Shown piece after piece: positions 54,021 through 62,919 of a DNA stretch of 64,000 nucleotides. Within the stretch, counting starts at the first letter, position 1; each line of letters begins with the position of its first letter. Under the pieces are notes generated by a model. That model ran no database searches. It was given only the letters and a program-made list of their open reading frames with translations, and was not told the origin of the DNA. This stretch comes from Vreelandella venusta (GTDB taxonomy: Bacteria > Pseudomonadota > Gammaproteobacteria > Pseudomonadales > Halomonadaceae). Location: contig NZ_BJUL01000001.1 of assembly GCF_007989605.1 (NCBI RefSeq), positions 62,001 through 126,000 on the forward strand, given 5' to 3'. The translations under genes and the position numbers were made by a program.

Positions 54021-55058
54021 ATGGACAGCAACTTTGCTGCAGGCCGGGCGCCTGGTGTGGAGCTGGACAAAGCCTTGACGTTTCGCACCGTGCATGAAGA
54101 GGTGGCGGGGCCAAAATGGCAATCGTTGTTCCATTATCACTGGCCTGCCTATGAGCCCTGGTACCTGGCTGAAGGTGAGCGTGAGCGTCCCTCTTATCTG
54201 GAGTGTCATAACGCCTTACGCAAGCACATGCCTGAGCTGCTAGTGACTTATCGGACGTTGTGTGAAGTCGCCGGTGGCGGGGATCTCTCGTCACGGCTAC
54301 TGAGTTTGTATCGTCCGCCGCCGTATATTACTGGTTGCTCGCAGGCGGTATTAACAAGGCCGACGTCAACGTTGCTGGCACGCAACTATGATTATCCGCC
54401 GGAGCTATGTGAGGGCACTATTCTCTACACCCGCTGGAATCAGCGTCGTGTTATTGCCATGTCTGATTGCCTTTGGGGCGTGCTGGACGGAATGAACGAT
54501 TCCGGGCTTGCTGTTTCGCTAGCCTTCGGTGGGCGCAAGGTGGTGGGGGATGGCTTTGGTGCACCGATTATTCTTCGTTACATCCTCGAATTCTGCGATA
54601 CCGTGCCCGAAGCCGCCGCGGTACTTGCCCGAGTGCCTACCCATATGGCCTACAATATCACCGTGGCAGACGCCTCAGGGCGTTATGTTACGGCGATGAT
54701 TGCGCCGGATAGCCGTGCCAGCATTCGGCGAGTGCCAGTGGCTACCAATCATCAAAAGAAAATCGAATGGTATGCCCATGCGCTGGCCTCTGAAACCTTG
54801 ATTCGTGAGCGTCAGCTCTCAATTCTGGTGGACGATGACGCTACCACTGCAGAGCGGCTAATTTCGGCTTTCTCCGCTCCCCCTTTGTTTCGCCATGACT
54901 ATCGGCGTGGCCTGGGGACAGTGTATACCGCGGTATATCGCACCAAGGAAAAACTTACCCAGTTCCGTTGGCCCGGCAGGGTATTAAATTTGAACTTTGA
55001 TGAGTTTCCAGAGGAGCAGATTACCGTGCGTTATGGCTCCCGCGGACTGTATGGCTGA
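54021..55058 (+). CDS. C45-type Ntn hydrolase (acyltransferase/peptidase, IAT-like)
   Basis: A 345-residue protein of the C45 autoproteolytic acyltransferase/hydrolase family, related to penicillin isopenicillin-N acyltransferase. The proposed self-cleavage site is Gly-Cys at 105-106 (YITGCSQAVL), making Cys106 the N-terminal nucleophile of the mature chain. Support follows in LARNYDY, a conserved motif just after the nucleophile, and DGMNDSGLAVSLAFGG. It begins 2 bases after the ATP-grasp stop without its own ribosome site, which signals coupling. Likely roles are hydrolysis or transfer of an acyl-amide bond made by the ligase. Confidence 0.8.
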   Translation: MDSNFAAGRAPGVELDKALTFRTVHEEVAGPKWQSLFHYHWPAYEPWYLAEGERERPSYLECHNALRKHMPELLVTYRTLCEVAGGGDLSSRLLSLYRPPPYITGCSQAVLTRPTSTLLARNYDYPPELCEGTILYTRWNQRRVIAMSDCLWGVLDGMNDSGLAVSLAFGGRKVVGDGFGAPIILRYILEFCDTVPEAAAVLARVPTHMAYNITVADASGRYVTAMIAPDSRASIRRVPVATNHQKKIEWYAHALASETLIRERQLSILVDDDATTAERLISAFSAPPLFRHDYRRGLGTVYTAVYRTKEKLTQFRWPGRVLNLNFDEFPEEQITVRYGSRGLYG

Positions 55059-55121
55059 TGAGTACTGTTGCTGAGGCAAGTGTCGTTGCCAGATAAATAC
55101 CTAAAAAGGATGGGTGTCGTT

Positions 55122-57899
55122 ATGCAAGAGAATAATTCAACCGAAACTTCCTACACCGCCCTGGGTTTTTATCACAAAATCTCCCAACTTCGTGCTGATA
55201 CCTGGAATGAACTTAAACGTGATTTAGGTATTCTGACGCGCCTTAAAGAAGAAGATCGCGCCAAAAACTTGATTAAAGCTATCGACATCAAGCTAACGCG
55301 CTTAGAGATTATTGAGGACTACCACGCATTTCCATCTAAAGAGGATTTTCGCCATCTTTGGACGCTATTTAATCGCGCTGAATATGCGCTGTTGGATAAA
55401 GTCGTTAAGCGTTTGGTGAGGGCATTGATCAGTGAGTCTTATCGTCGACGGCATGTGGATCTCTCTGAGACGGATGCGGGCGCTGAAGACATGGAAGCAC
55501 TGGACGCCCTTAATCAACTTCGCCGCGGGCACCCGGCTTCCAATAGTTCGGCGCAACCTTACTTTGAACTGCTGATCGTAGACAATCTTTCTAACCAAGA
55601 AGAAGACGTGGTGCGTGAAGCATTTCACAATATGCGCCGTCCTGAAGATCGCTTTGTTTACGATGTTGTAACGGTAAAAAGCTTTGAAGATGCGTTGATT
55701 GCCATACTGGTTAATCCAAATATACAAGCCTGTCTGATTCGCTATGAATTCCCATATAAGTCAAAGTATAACCTCAGTGCTTTGCGTAATTATCTGGAAG
55801 GTCTCTCAGAAAATGAGCTGGAGCACCATAGCGAAGCTGATCGCAGTATCCTACTGAGTTCGATGATTCATGAGTTGCGCCCAGAAATTGATCAATTCCT
55901 GGTGACGAGCGGTGATGTTGAAGCCACGGCAAGTCGCGATATTAAGCACTTTAATCGTATTTTCTACCGTGAAACGGATTACATAGAACAGCATCATACG
56001 ATTCTACGCGCCATTGATAATCGCTATCGCACACCGTTCTTTGATGCTCTGCGTGAATACAGTAGAAAACCCACTGGGGTGTTTCATGCCATGCCCATTT
56101 CCAGGGGCAAGTCAGTGACTCGATCTCACTGGGCAGGGCACATGATCGACTTCTACGGCATTAATATTTTTCTGGCAGAAACATCCGCAACATCGGGGGG
56201 ATTAGACTCGCTGTTGCAACCGTTTGGGCCAATCAAAAAGGCACAAGAGTACGCAGCCCGCGCCTTTGGAGCTCGTCGTAGCTTCTTTGTGACTAATGGT
56301 ACGTCCACTGCCAATAAGATTGTGGTGCAGGCGCTGATTAAGCCGCGAGACATTGTGTTGATTGATCGTGACTGTCACAAGTCGCATCATTACGGCATGG
56401 TGTTAGCCGGTGCACATGTCAGTTATTTAGACTCCTATCCGCTTGACGATTATTCCATGTATGGCGCGGTGCCGCTGCATGAAATCAAGAAAACGCTGCT
56501 GTCCTACAAGCGTTCCGGGCAGTTGCATAAAGTTAAGATGTTGTTGCTGACCAATTGCACCTTCGATGGCATCGTCTATAACGTGCGCCGGGTGATGGAA
56601 GAGTGTTTAGCGATTAAACCAGATCTGGTTTTTCTTTGGGATGAAGCATGGTTTGCCTTCGCTGGTTTTAACCCGACGTATCGGCCACGCACCGCTATGA
56701 ATGCGGCACGCACGTTGCGAGATCGTTACCGCAGTGATAGCTATCGGGAGGAGTATGCGGCTTGGAAAGCCGAGTTTGATAAGCTTGATCCGGAAGATGA
56801 CGCTACATGGCTGGACCAGCGACTGATGCCCGATCCAGACGAGGTACGCATTCGCGCCTATGCCACCCATTCAACCCACAAAACACTGACCTCGTTACGC
56901 CAAGGCTCAATGATTCACGTGTGGGATCAAGATTTTCGCCAGAAAGTGGAGGCTTCTTTCCACGAAGCCTATATGACCCACACTTCTACCTCGCCCAATT
57001 ATCAGATTGTGGCATCGCTGGATGTGGGAAGAATGCAGGCAGAAATGGAAGGTTTCGAACTGGTACATGCCCAGGTTGAGACGGCGCTTTCGCTGCGCGA
57101 GCAGCTCTACACCCACCCATTACTGCAGAAATATTTCCGTGTATTAAAAAATAGCGATATGGTGCCCGAAGCCTACCGTGAGTCGGGGGTAGAGTCCTAT
57201 TACGACCCGGTGACGGGGTGGAATAAAATGGAGGAAGCCTGGGCACGAGACGAGTTTGTGGTTGACCCTACCCGGGTCACGATTGCCATTGGTAATACGG
57301 GCGTTGATGGCGATACCTTTAAAAATGAATACCTGATGAATAAGTACGGGATTCAGATCAACAAGACTTCCCGCAACACCGTCCTGTTTATGACCAATAT
57401 CGGCACAACACGGGGCTCTATTGCCTACTTGCTGGATGTGCTGATCAAGTTGGCTAAAGAGTTCGAATATCGCTTGGAAGACAGTAGCCGCCCTGAGCGA
57501 AAAATCATCGAAAATCAGGTGCATTCTCTGAATCATGATTTGCCGCCACTACCTGACTTCAGTCGTTTTCACGACGCCTTCCGGCCGAATCCCGATACGC
57601 CCCAGGGTGATATTCGTTGTGCTTACTTTCTGAGTTACGACGAAGAGAATACTGAGTACTTACGCTTCGATAATGGCAAGTTGCAGTCGCAAATGCGTGC
57701 TGGACGCGATGTTGTATCGGCAAGTTTTGTCATCCCTTATCCGCCAGGATTTCCGGTATTAGTGCCAGGGCAGGTCATCAGCGAAGAAATTTTAGCCTTT
57801 CTGCAAGCATTGGATGTCACTGAGATCCATGGCTATCGGCCGGAGTTAGGGCTAGTGGTGTTTACTGAGGAGGCTTTGATTAACCCCGCAGCAGGTTAA
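55122..57899 (+). CDS. Long Orn/Lys/Arg-type PLP decarboxylase
   Basis: A 925-residue fold-type I decarboxylase, longer than lysine or arginine decarboxylases of E. coli (about 715-755). The first 160 residues are helical and unassigned; about 160-300 is a receiver-like wing domain (YFELLIVDNLSNQEEDVV); the PLP domain follows with TNGTSTANKIVVQAL, DRDCHKSHHYGMVLAGA, and PLP Lys587 in ATHSTHKTLTSLRQGS. DEAWFAF carries the Asp that holds PLP. It should decarboxylate a basic amino acid to a diamine; substrate not readable. The ATG at 55122 is preferred; Met at 55110 and TTG at 55068 are alternatives. It completes the four-gene insert before doeC. Confidence 0.84.
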   Translation: MQENNSTETSYTALGFYHKISQLRADTWNELKRDLGILTRLKEEDRAKNLIKAIDIKLTRLEIIEDYHAFPSKEDFRHLWTLFNRAEYALLDKVVKRLVRALISESYRRRHVDLSETDAGAEDMEALDALNQLRRGHPASNSSAQPYFELLIVDNLSNQEEDVVREAFHNMRRPEDRFVYDVVTVKSFEDALIAILVNPNIQACLIRYEFPYKSKYNLSALRNYLEGLSENELEHHSEADRSILLSSMIHELRPEIDQFLVTSGDVEATASRDIKHFNRIFYRETDYIEQHHTILRAIDNRYRTPFFDALREYSRKPTGVFHAMPISRGKSVTRSHWAGHMIDFYGINIFLAETSATSGGLDSLLQPFGPIKKAQEYAARAFGARRSFFVTNGTSTANKIVVQALIKPRDIVLIDRDCHKSHHYGMVLAGAHVSYLDSYPLDDYSMYGAVPLHEIKKTLLSYKRSGQLHKVKMLLLTNCTFDGIVYNVRRVMEECLAIKPDLVFLWDEAWFAFAGFNPTYRPRTAMNAARTLRDRYRSDSYREEYAAWKAEFDKLDPEDDATWLDQRLMPDPDEVRIRAYATHSTHKTLTSLRQGSMIHVWDQDFRQKVEASFHEAYMTHTSTSPNYQIVASLDVGRMQAEMEGFELVHAQVETALSLREQLYTHPLLQKYFRVLKNSDMVPEAYRESGVESYYDPVTGWNKMEEAWARDEFVVDPTRVTIAIGNTGVDGDTFKNEYLMNKYGIQINKTSRNTVLFMTNIGTTRGSIAYLLDVLIKLAKEFEYRLEDSSRPERKIIENQVHSLNHDLPPLPDFSRFHDAFRPNPDTPQGDIRCAYFLSYDEENTEYLRFDNGKLQSQMRAGRDVVSASFVIPYPPGFPVLVPGQVISEEILAFLQALDVTEIHGYRPELGLVVFTEEALINPAAG

Positions 57900-57960
57900 A
57901 TGCAGCAGATTAAATAGAGGCGCTGCCAAAAAAAATCACTATAAAGCAAGCTTTCACAAA

Positions 57961-57987
57961 AAAAGCGCCGGAATTATCCGGCGCTTT
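57961..57987. terminator. Hairpin after the decarboxylase gene
   Basis: A 10-bp stem (AAAGCGCCGG / CCGGCGCTTT, six-base loop) 63 bases past the stop. The T run is short on the plus strand and long on the minus strand, so it may act in both directions. Confidence 0.7.
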
Positions 57988-58032
57988 CAAAAACACTTCG
58001 TGCGGTATCTCCCTTACGCTAGACACACTGAA

Positions 58033-58057
58033 ACAGCCCATCGAGACGTTGGGCTGT
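58033..58057. promoter_or_regulatory. 8-bp inverted repeat upstream of doeC
   Basis: ACAGCCCA / TGGGCTGT with a nine-base loop, followed 8 bases later by six T. It could be an attenuator or an operator 90 bases before doeC, a candidate site for DoeX. Confidence 0.5.
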
Positions 58058-58147
58058 AGAGCGATTTTTTAGCAACATTTTTCTGTGCAACGGTTTGTCG
58101 CCTGAGATTGGCTTCACCGTAACTGGCTGCAACCTGGGGAGGTGCCC

Positions 58148-59644
58148 ATGACCACATTATCGACCACGCTCACTAAGCGCTTGGAAGATCCGCGTCTGTT
58201 CCGGCAGTACGCCTACGTAAACGGTAAATGGACCCACGGTGATGGCGGCCGAGAAGAAACGGTGTTTGACCCAGCGACCAATGAAGCCATTGGCCACATC
58301 CCCTTGCTGGAAGCTGAGCAAATTACCGCTGCCGTAGATGCTGCTGAAACTGCTTTTGTGCAGTGGCGTGCTCTACGCGCCGACGAGCGCTGCGAGCGTT
58401 TGTTGGCATGGTACGATTTGATTCAAGCCAATCGTGAAGACCTAGCCACCATCATGACGCTGGAGCAGGGCAAGCCGCTGCCGGATGCCCGTGGCGAAGT
58501 AGAGTACGGTGCCAGTTTCGTGCGTTGGTTCGCTGAAGAGGGCAAACGCACCTACGGTGAAACCATTCCCAGCCATATTCCCAATGCATCGCTGGGCACC
58601 ATTAAAGAGCCGGTAGGCATTGCGGCGATGATTACGCCGTGGAACTTTCCGCTGGCTATGATTACCCGCAAGGCCGCAGCGGCGTTGGCCGCTGGATGTC
58701 CGGTGATCATCAAGCCTGCCAATGAAACGCCGTTTTCTGCGCTGGCACTGGCGGAGCTTGCCGAGCGCGCAGGTATTCCAGAAGGTATTTTTAACGTCGT
58801 ACTGGGGGATCCTGCAGAAGTTTCTAACATTTTGTGCAGCGAGCCGCGTATCCGCGCGCTCTCTTTCACTGGCTCCACCCGTGTTGGCCGCTTGTTGATT
58901 GAGCAAAGCGCAAATACGGTTAAACGGCTATCGCTGGAATTAGGTGGCAACGCGCCGTTTATCGTTGGTCCGGATATGGATCCCAAAGAGGCAGCTTATG
59001 CTGCAGTCTCGGCCAAGTTTCAAACGGCCGGGCAAGATTGCCTAGCCGCTAACCGCATCTTGGTTCACGAATCTATCCATGATGCGTTTGTTGAGCAATT
59101 TACCGAGCGCATGGCGGCACTTACCGTGGGTAACGGTTTGCATGGGGAAGTTGACTTGGGCCCGCTGATTCATCGCCAGGCGGTCGAAAAAGCAGCGTCG
59201 ATTGTTGATGATGCGATTTCCAAAGGTGCCACGATGATTGCTGGTGACCAGAGCCAAGCACCGGGCGATAACTTCTTTATGCCAGTGCTGTTGACCAACG
59301 TAACCGCACAAATGAAAGTCTGGCGTGAAGAGAACTTTGCCCCGGTGGCCGGCATTACCGCTTATAGTACCGATGACGAAGTTATTGAAATGGCCAATGA
59401 CACCGAATACGGCTTAGCGGCTTATATCTACACCCATGATATTCGCCGCATCTGGAAGCTAATGCGGGCGTTGGAGTACGGTATGGTTAGCGTCAACTCG
59501 GTGAAAATGACAGGTCCACCGGTACCTTTTGGTGGCGTCAAACAGTCCGGCCTTGGACGTGAAGGCGGCGCTACCGGTATCGATGAGTATTTAGAAACGA
59601 AGTACTACTGCCTTGGGGCATTAGGTTCAGTGTCAGGAAGTTGA
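58148..59644 (+). CDS. doeC: Aspartate-semialdehyde dehydrogenase of ectoine degradation
   Basis: A 498-residue aldehyde dehydrogenase that oxidises aspartate semialdehyde, formed from 2,4-diaminobutyrate by DoeD, to aspartate. Catalytic Cys298 in FQTAGQDCLAANR and Glu264 in LELGGNAPF are visible, and PWNFPLAMITRKAAAALAAG is standard. It is close to succinate-semialdehyde dehydrogenases, so the name relies on the doe context. The ATG at 58148 has GGGGAGG 5 bases upstream; the GTG at 58142 is part of that site. Confidence 0.87.
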   Translation: MTTLSTTLTKRLEDPRLFRQYAYVNGKWTHGDGGREETVFDPATNEAIGHIPLLEAEQITAAVDAAETAFVQWRALRADERCERLLAWYDLIQANREDLATIMTLEQGKPLPDARGEVEYGASFVRWFAEEGKRTYGETIPSHIPNASLGTIKEPVGIAAMITPWNFPLAMITRKAAAALAAGCPVIIKPANETPFSALALAELAERAGIPEGIFNVVLGDPAEVSNILCSEPRIRALSFTGSTRVGRLLIEQSANTVKRLSLELGGNAPFIVGPDMDPKEAAYAAVSAKFQTAGQDCLAANRILVHESIHDAFVEQFTERMAALTVGNGLHGEVDLGPLIHRQAVEKAASIVDDAISKGATMIAGDQSQAPGDNFFMPVLLTNVTAQMKVWREENFAPVAGITAYSTDDEVIEMANDTEYGLAAYIYTHDIRRIWKLMRALEYGMVSVNSVKMTGPPVPFGGVKQSGLGREGGATGIDEYLETKYYCLGALGSVSGS

Positions 59645-59672
59645 TATCAATCGGCTTTATTAATTTAAGCAT

Positions 59673-59693
59673 CCTCCCCACACGGTGGGGAGG
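59673..59693 (+). other. Strong intercistronic hairpin between doeC and doeD
   Basis: A 9-bp stem CCTCCCCAC / GTGGGGAGG with a three-base loop. No T run follows, so it is more likely to protect mRNA ends or tune doeD translation than to terminate. It lies 20 bases before the doeD ATG. Confidence 0.7.
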
Positions 59694-59713
59694 GACTGTA
59701 TAGAGAGAACGTT

Positions 59714-61147
59714 ATGAGCTTGCATCAGGATCTGATCGAACGCGACCGTAAAGTCACTTTTCACGCTTCTACCCACCTGCGCGACTTTGCACACGGCGAT
59801 TTGCCCGGTCGCGTTATCACGGGTGGTAAAGGTATTAATATCGTAGATAAAGATGGCCGTGAGTTTATCGACGGCTTTGCGGGCCTTTACTGCGTCAATA
59901 TCGGTTATGGCCGCACCGAAGTAGCTGAAGCAATTTATAAGCAAGCGCTAGAACTTTCTTATTACCACACTTATGTAGGCCACTCGAACGAGCCGCAGAT
60001 TGAACTTTCTGAGCGTGTACTGAAAATCGCAGGCATGAACATGTCCAAGGTGTATTACGGCATGTCAGGCTCTGATGCGAATGAAACACAGCTCAAAATT
60101 GTGCGTTACTACAACAACGTGCTGGGGCGTCCGCAGAAGAAAAAAGTGATCTCGCGTATGCGTGGTTACCACGGTTCTGGTATCGCCTCTGGTTCGCTAA
60201 CCGGTCTTAAAGCATTCCACGACCATTTTGACCTGCCAATCGAAACCATTCGCCACACTGAAGCACCGCACTACTATCTGCGCGCGGCAGAGCAGCACGG
60301 TATGACAGAGCTTGAGTTTTCTGCCTACTGTGCCGAGAAACTAGAGGCAATGATTCTGGAAGAAGGCCCTGACACCGTCGCAGCATTTATCGGTGAGCCA
60401 GTGCTGGGTACCGGTGGTATCGTACCGCCGCCAGAAGGCTATTGGGATGCGATTCAAGCAGTGCTGAACAAGTATGACGTGTTATTGATAGCTGACGAGG
60501 TCGTGTGTGGCTTTGGCCGTACCGGCTCAGACTTCGGTAGCCACCATTACAACATGAAGCCTGATTTGGTTACCATCGCGAAAGGGCTTACCAGTGCTTA
60601 CCAGCCGCTTTCTGGCGTGATTGTTGGCGACAAAGTATGGAAAGTGCTTGAGCAGGGGACAGGTGAGTTTGGTCCCATCGGCCATGGCTGGACCTATTCA
60701 GGTCATGCACTAGGCTGTGCCGCTGGCCTTGCCAACTTGGATATTATCGAGCGCGAAAATCTAGTTGGTAACGCTGCTGAAACTGGCGGCTACTTCCAGC
60801 AGCAGCTGAAGGCCACTTTTGAGGGCCACCCGTTACTTGGCGACGTGCGCGGCGTTGGTCTAATGGCCGCTCTAGAGTTCTCACCAGACGCCAAACAGCG
60901 CCTGCATTTCGACCCGGCGTTGAAAGTTGGCCCGCGTGTTGCCGCAGCGGCAATGGAAGAAAACCTGATCGCTCGTGCGATGCCACAAGGTGATATTCTG
61001 GGCTTTGCGCCGCCACTGACTATTAACCGTGGTGAAGTTGACGAAATGATTGGTCGCGCCAAGCGTGCCATTGATCGCGTGACTGATGAGCTTGTACGTT
61101 CCGGTGATCTTAAAACTGGTGAGCAAGAAGCGGCCTTTACGATTTAA
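59714..61147 (+). CDS. doeD: 2,4-Diaminobutyrate transaminase of ectoine degradation
   Basis: A 477-residue class III aminotransferase that converts 2,4-diaminobutyrate to aspartate semialdehyde. The PLP Lys290 is in TIAKGLTSAYQPLSG; the acidic PLP-binding pair is in LLIADEVVCGFGRTG; and YYGMSGSDANETQLKIVRY fits the cofactor-phosphate site. AGAGAG precedes the ATG. The assignment to DoeD rather than a general omega-transaminase rests on the doe context. It ends the ectoine operon at a strong terminator. Confidence 0.87.
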   Translation: MSLHQDLIERDRKVTFHASTHLRDFAHGDLPGRVITGGKGINIVDKDGREFIDGFAGLYCVNIGYGRTEVAEAIYKQALELSYYHTYVGHSNEPQIELSERVLKIAGMNMSKVYYGMSGSDANETQLKIVRYYNNVLGRPQKKKVISRMRGYHGSGIASGSLTGLKAFHDHFDLPIETIRHTEAPHYYLRAAEQHGMTELEFSAYCAEKLEAMILEEGPDTVAAFIGEPVLGTGGIVPPPEGYWDAIQAVLNKYDVLLIADEVVCGFGRTGSDFGSHHYNMKPDLVTIAKGLTSAYQPLSGVIVGDKVWKVLEQGTGEFGPIGHGWTYSGHALGCAAGLANLDIIERENLVGNAAETGGYFQQQLKATFEGHPLLGDVRGVGLMAALEFSPDAKQRLHFDPALKVGPRVAAAAMEENLIARAMPQGDILGFAPPLTINRGEVDEMIGRAKRAIDRVTDELVRSGDLKTGEQEAAFTI

Positions 61148-61165
61148 TAGCGCTTAAAGCTGTCC

Positions 61166-61199
61166 AAACGCCGCTGCCTATATCGCAGCGGCGTTTTTG
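61166..61199 (+). terminator. Rho-independent terminator after doeD
   Basis: A 10-bp stem (ACGCCGCTGC / GCAGCGGCGT), extended by AA/TT, with a seven-base loop and a TTTTTG tail, 19 bases past the stop. Confidence 0.92.
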
Positions 61200-61280
61200 T
61201 TTTTGAGCAGGGCGGCTATGCTAAATGCAGGAGATCAATTATCTCCCACCCTTATCCGGTCCATCAGGCTAGGAGTTATC

Positions 61281-61958
61281 ATGCAAACGGTACTTGCTTT
61301 TGATGTATACGGAACGCTCATTGATACCCAAGGGGTAACGGTTGAGCTAGAACACCGCCTAAGTGATGCCGCCAAAGCTGGGGATTTTGCTAAGCGCTGG
61401 CGGGAAAAACAGCTTGAATACAGCTTTCGCCATGGTTTGATGGGGGCCTACGTGCCGTTTTCGGAGTGTATCCGGGAGGCATTAGTGTTCACTGATCGTG
61501 CGATGCAAAGCGGTCTTTCTGATAACGACCATGACCACTTAATGGCGGTTTATGCGGAGTTGCCTGCATTCCCAGATGTGCTGCCTGCCCTAGATCAACT
61601 TCGCGATGCCGGAATTCGCTGCGTGGCATTTTCTAACGGCACTCAAGAAGCCGTCACTAAGCTACTGGCCCGCGCAGGTGTGGAAAACCACATGGATACG
61701 GTGGTAAGTGTTGATGACGTTAAGCGCTTTAAACCTGATCCTGCGGTATACGCTTACTTACGAACACGCTTAGAAGCACGCCCAGAGCATACCTGGCTGA
61801 TTTCCAGCAATCCTTTTGATGTGATTGGAGCAACGCATGCAGGTTTACATAGTGCCTGGGTGCGCCGCCACTCTGATGCGCCCTTCGACCCCTGGGGAGG
61901 CGAGCCGGATATGACAGTGCCTGATTTGGAAGTGTTGGCTGAACGGATGAGTCGTTAG
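61281..61958 (+). CDS. L-2-haloacid dehalogenase, type II (HAD superfamily)
   Basis: A 225-residue HAD hydrolase with the catalytic set of true L-2-haloacid dehalogenases: nucleophile Asp8 in FDVYGTLID, the Arg in WREKQLEYSF, Ser in FSNGTQ, Lys and Tyr in KRFKPDPAVYAY, and Ser, Asn and Asp in SSNPFDVIGA. All those residues match the type II enzyme pattern. It hydrolyses short-chain 2-haloalkanoates to 2-hydroxy acids, fitting a marine host. The ATG at 61281 has TAGGAG 6 bases upstream; the longer frame to 61197 begins inside the terminator region. Confidence 0.85.
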   Translation: MQTVLAFDVYGTLIDTQGVTVELEHRLSDAAKAGDFAKRWREKQLEYSFRHGLMGAYVPFSECIREALVFTDRAMQSGLSDNDHDHLMAVYAELPAFPDVLPALDQLRDAGIRCVAFSNGTQEAVTKLLARAGVENHMDTVVSVDDVKRFKPDPAVYAYLRTRLEARPEHTWLISSNPFDVIGATHAGLHSAWVRRHSDAPFDPWGGEPDMTVPDLEVLAERMSR

Positions 61959-62019
61959 GTTGTTAACCCACATCGACAAGCCGCATAATGATGGCCTTTT
62001 AACCGGTTAGGAAGTCAGC

Positions 62020-62367
62020 ATGTCGGAAAAAATATACTGTATCGCCAGCTTTAAGCCCAAAGCTGGCAAAGAAGAAGCGGTATTTAAAGCACTGCAGTCT
62101 TTAGAGCCGAACACCCATCGCGAAGATGCGTGTATTCACTACACTGTGACTCGGCAAATCGACAATCCGTTTGCCCAGGGCACCAGCTACCCGATTGTGT
62201 TTCATGAAATTTGGGCCAGCCGAGAAGAGTTTGAAGCTCATTGTCAGCGCAAAGAGATACAAGACTTTTTTGCTAAGCACGTTGAGTCTCCCGACGGCGA
62301 TATTGAAGACGCCAATGTGTGTGTTTATACCGACGAACCGTGGAACTTCGACGCTCCCAAGGTGTAA
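62020..62367 (+). CDS. Antibiotic biosynthesis monooxygenase (ABM) domain protein
   Basis: A 115-residue single-domain ABM/YgiN-like protein. The ferredoxin-like fold is suggested by YCIASFKPKAGKEEAVFKAL, later IVFHEIWASREEFEAHCQRKEI. Members oxidise quinols or small aromatics without cofactor, or act as stress proteins. It lies 54 bases before luxS, and the two may be co-transcribed. The reaction is not readable. Confidence 0.78.
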   Translation: MSEKIYCIASFKPKAGKEEAVFKALQSLEPNTHREDACIHYTVTRQIDNPFAQGTSYPIVFHEIWASREEFEAHCQRKEIQDFFAKHVESPDGDIEDANVCVYTDEPWNFDAPKV

Positions 62368-62420
62368 AAGCGGTAACGGTGTAGCATGAGTAAGCGTTGT
62401 ACCTAGATGGCGGAGCCAAC

Positions 62421-62888
62421 ATGACCGAAAAGAAAATGAACGTCGAAAGCTTTAACCTGGATCATACCAAGGTTAAAGCACCTTACGTGCGTTTGGCCGA
62501 TATTAAAGAAGGCCAAAATGGCGACCGTATTCACAAGTATGATCTGCGTATTTGTCAGCCCAACAAAGAGCACATGGAGATGCCTGCACTGCACTCCCTT
62601 GAGCATCTGATGGCTGAAATGTCGCGTAACCACACCGATAAGGTGGTTGATATCAGCCCGATGGGTTGCCAAACCGGTTTTTATATCGCGATGATTAACC
62701 ACGACGATTATAACGGCGTGCTAAGCATTATCGAGCAAACGCTCAACGATGTACTGACGGCCACGGAAGTACCTGCCTGTAATGAAATGCAGTGCGGCTG
62801 GGCTGCCAGCCATAGCCTGGAAGGTGCCCAAGCGCTAGCTAAAGGCTTGTTGGCTAAGCGCAGTGAGTGGACCGACGTATTTGCTTAA
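62421..62888 (+). CDS. luxS: S-ribosylhomocysteine lyase LuxS
   Basis: A 155-residue metal-dependent enzyme that splits S-ribosylhomocysteine to homocysteine and the AI-2 precursor DPD. The metal ligands His58 and His62 are in HSLEHL and Cys125 is in MQCGW; the catalytic Cys83 is in MGCQTGF, and Glu61 lies between the two His. The ATG at 62421 has GGAG 7 bases upstream; a TTG at 62397 has none. It is followed by its own terminator. No lsr or luxP/Q genes lie in the window, so its role may be only in methyl-cycle recycling. Confidence 0.92.
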   Translation: MTEKKMNVESFNLDHTKVKAPYVRLADIKEGQNGDRIHKYDLRICQPNKEHMEMPALHSLEHLMAEMSRNHTDKVVDISPMGCQTGFYIAMINHDDYNGVLSIIEQTLNDVLTATEVPACNEMQCGWAASHSLEGAQALAKGLLAKRSEWTDVFA

Positions 62889-62919
62889 ACGGTAAATGAA
62901 AGAGCGCAATATCAGCAAT

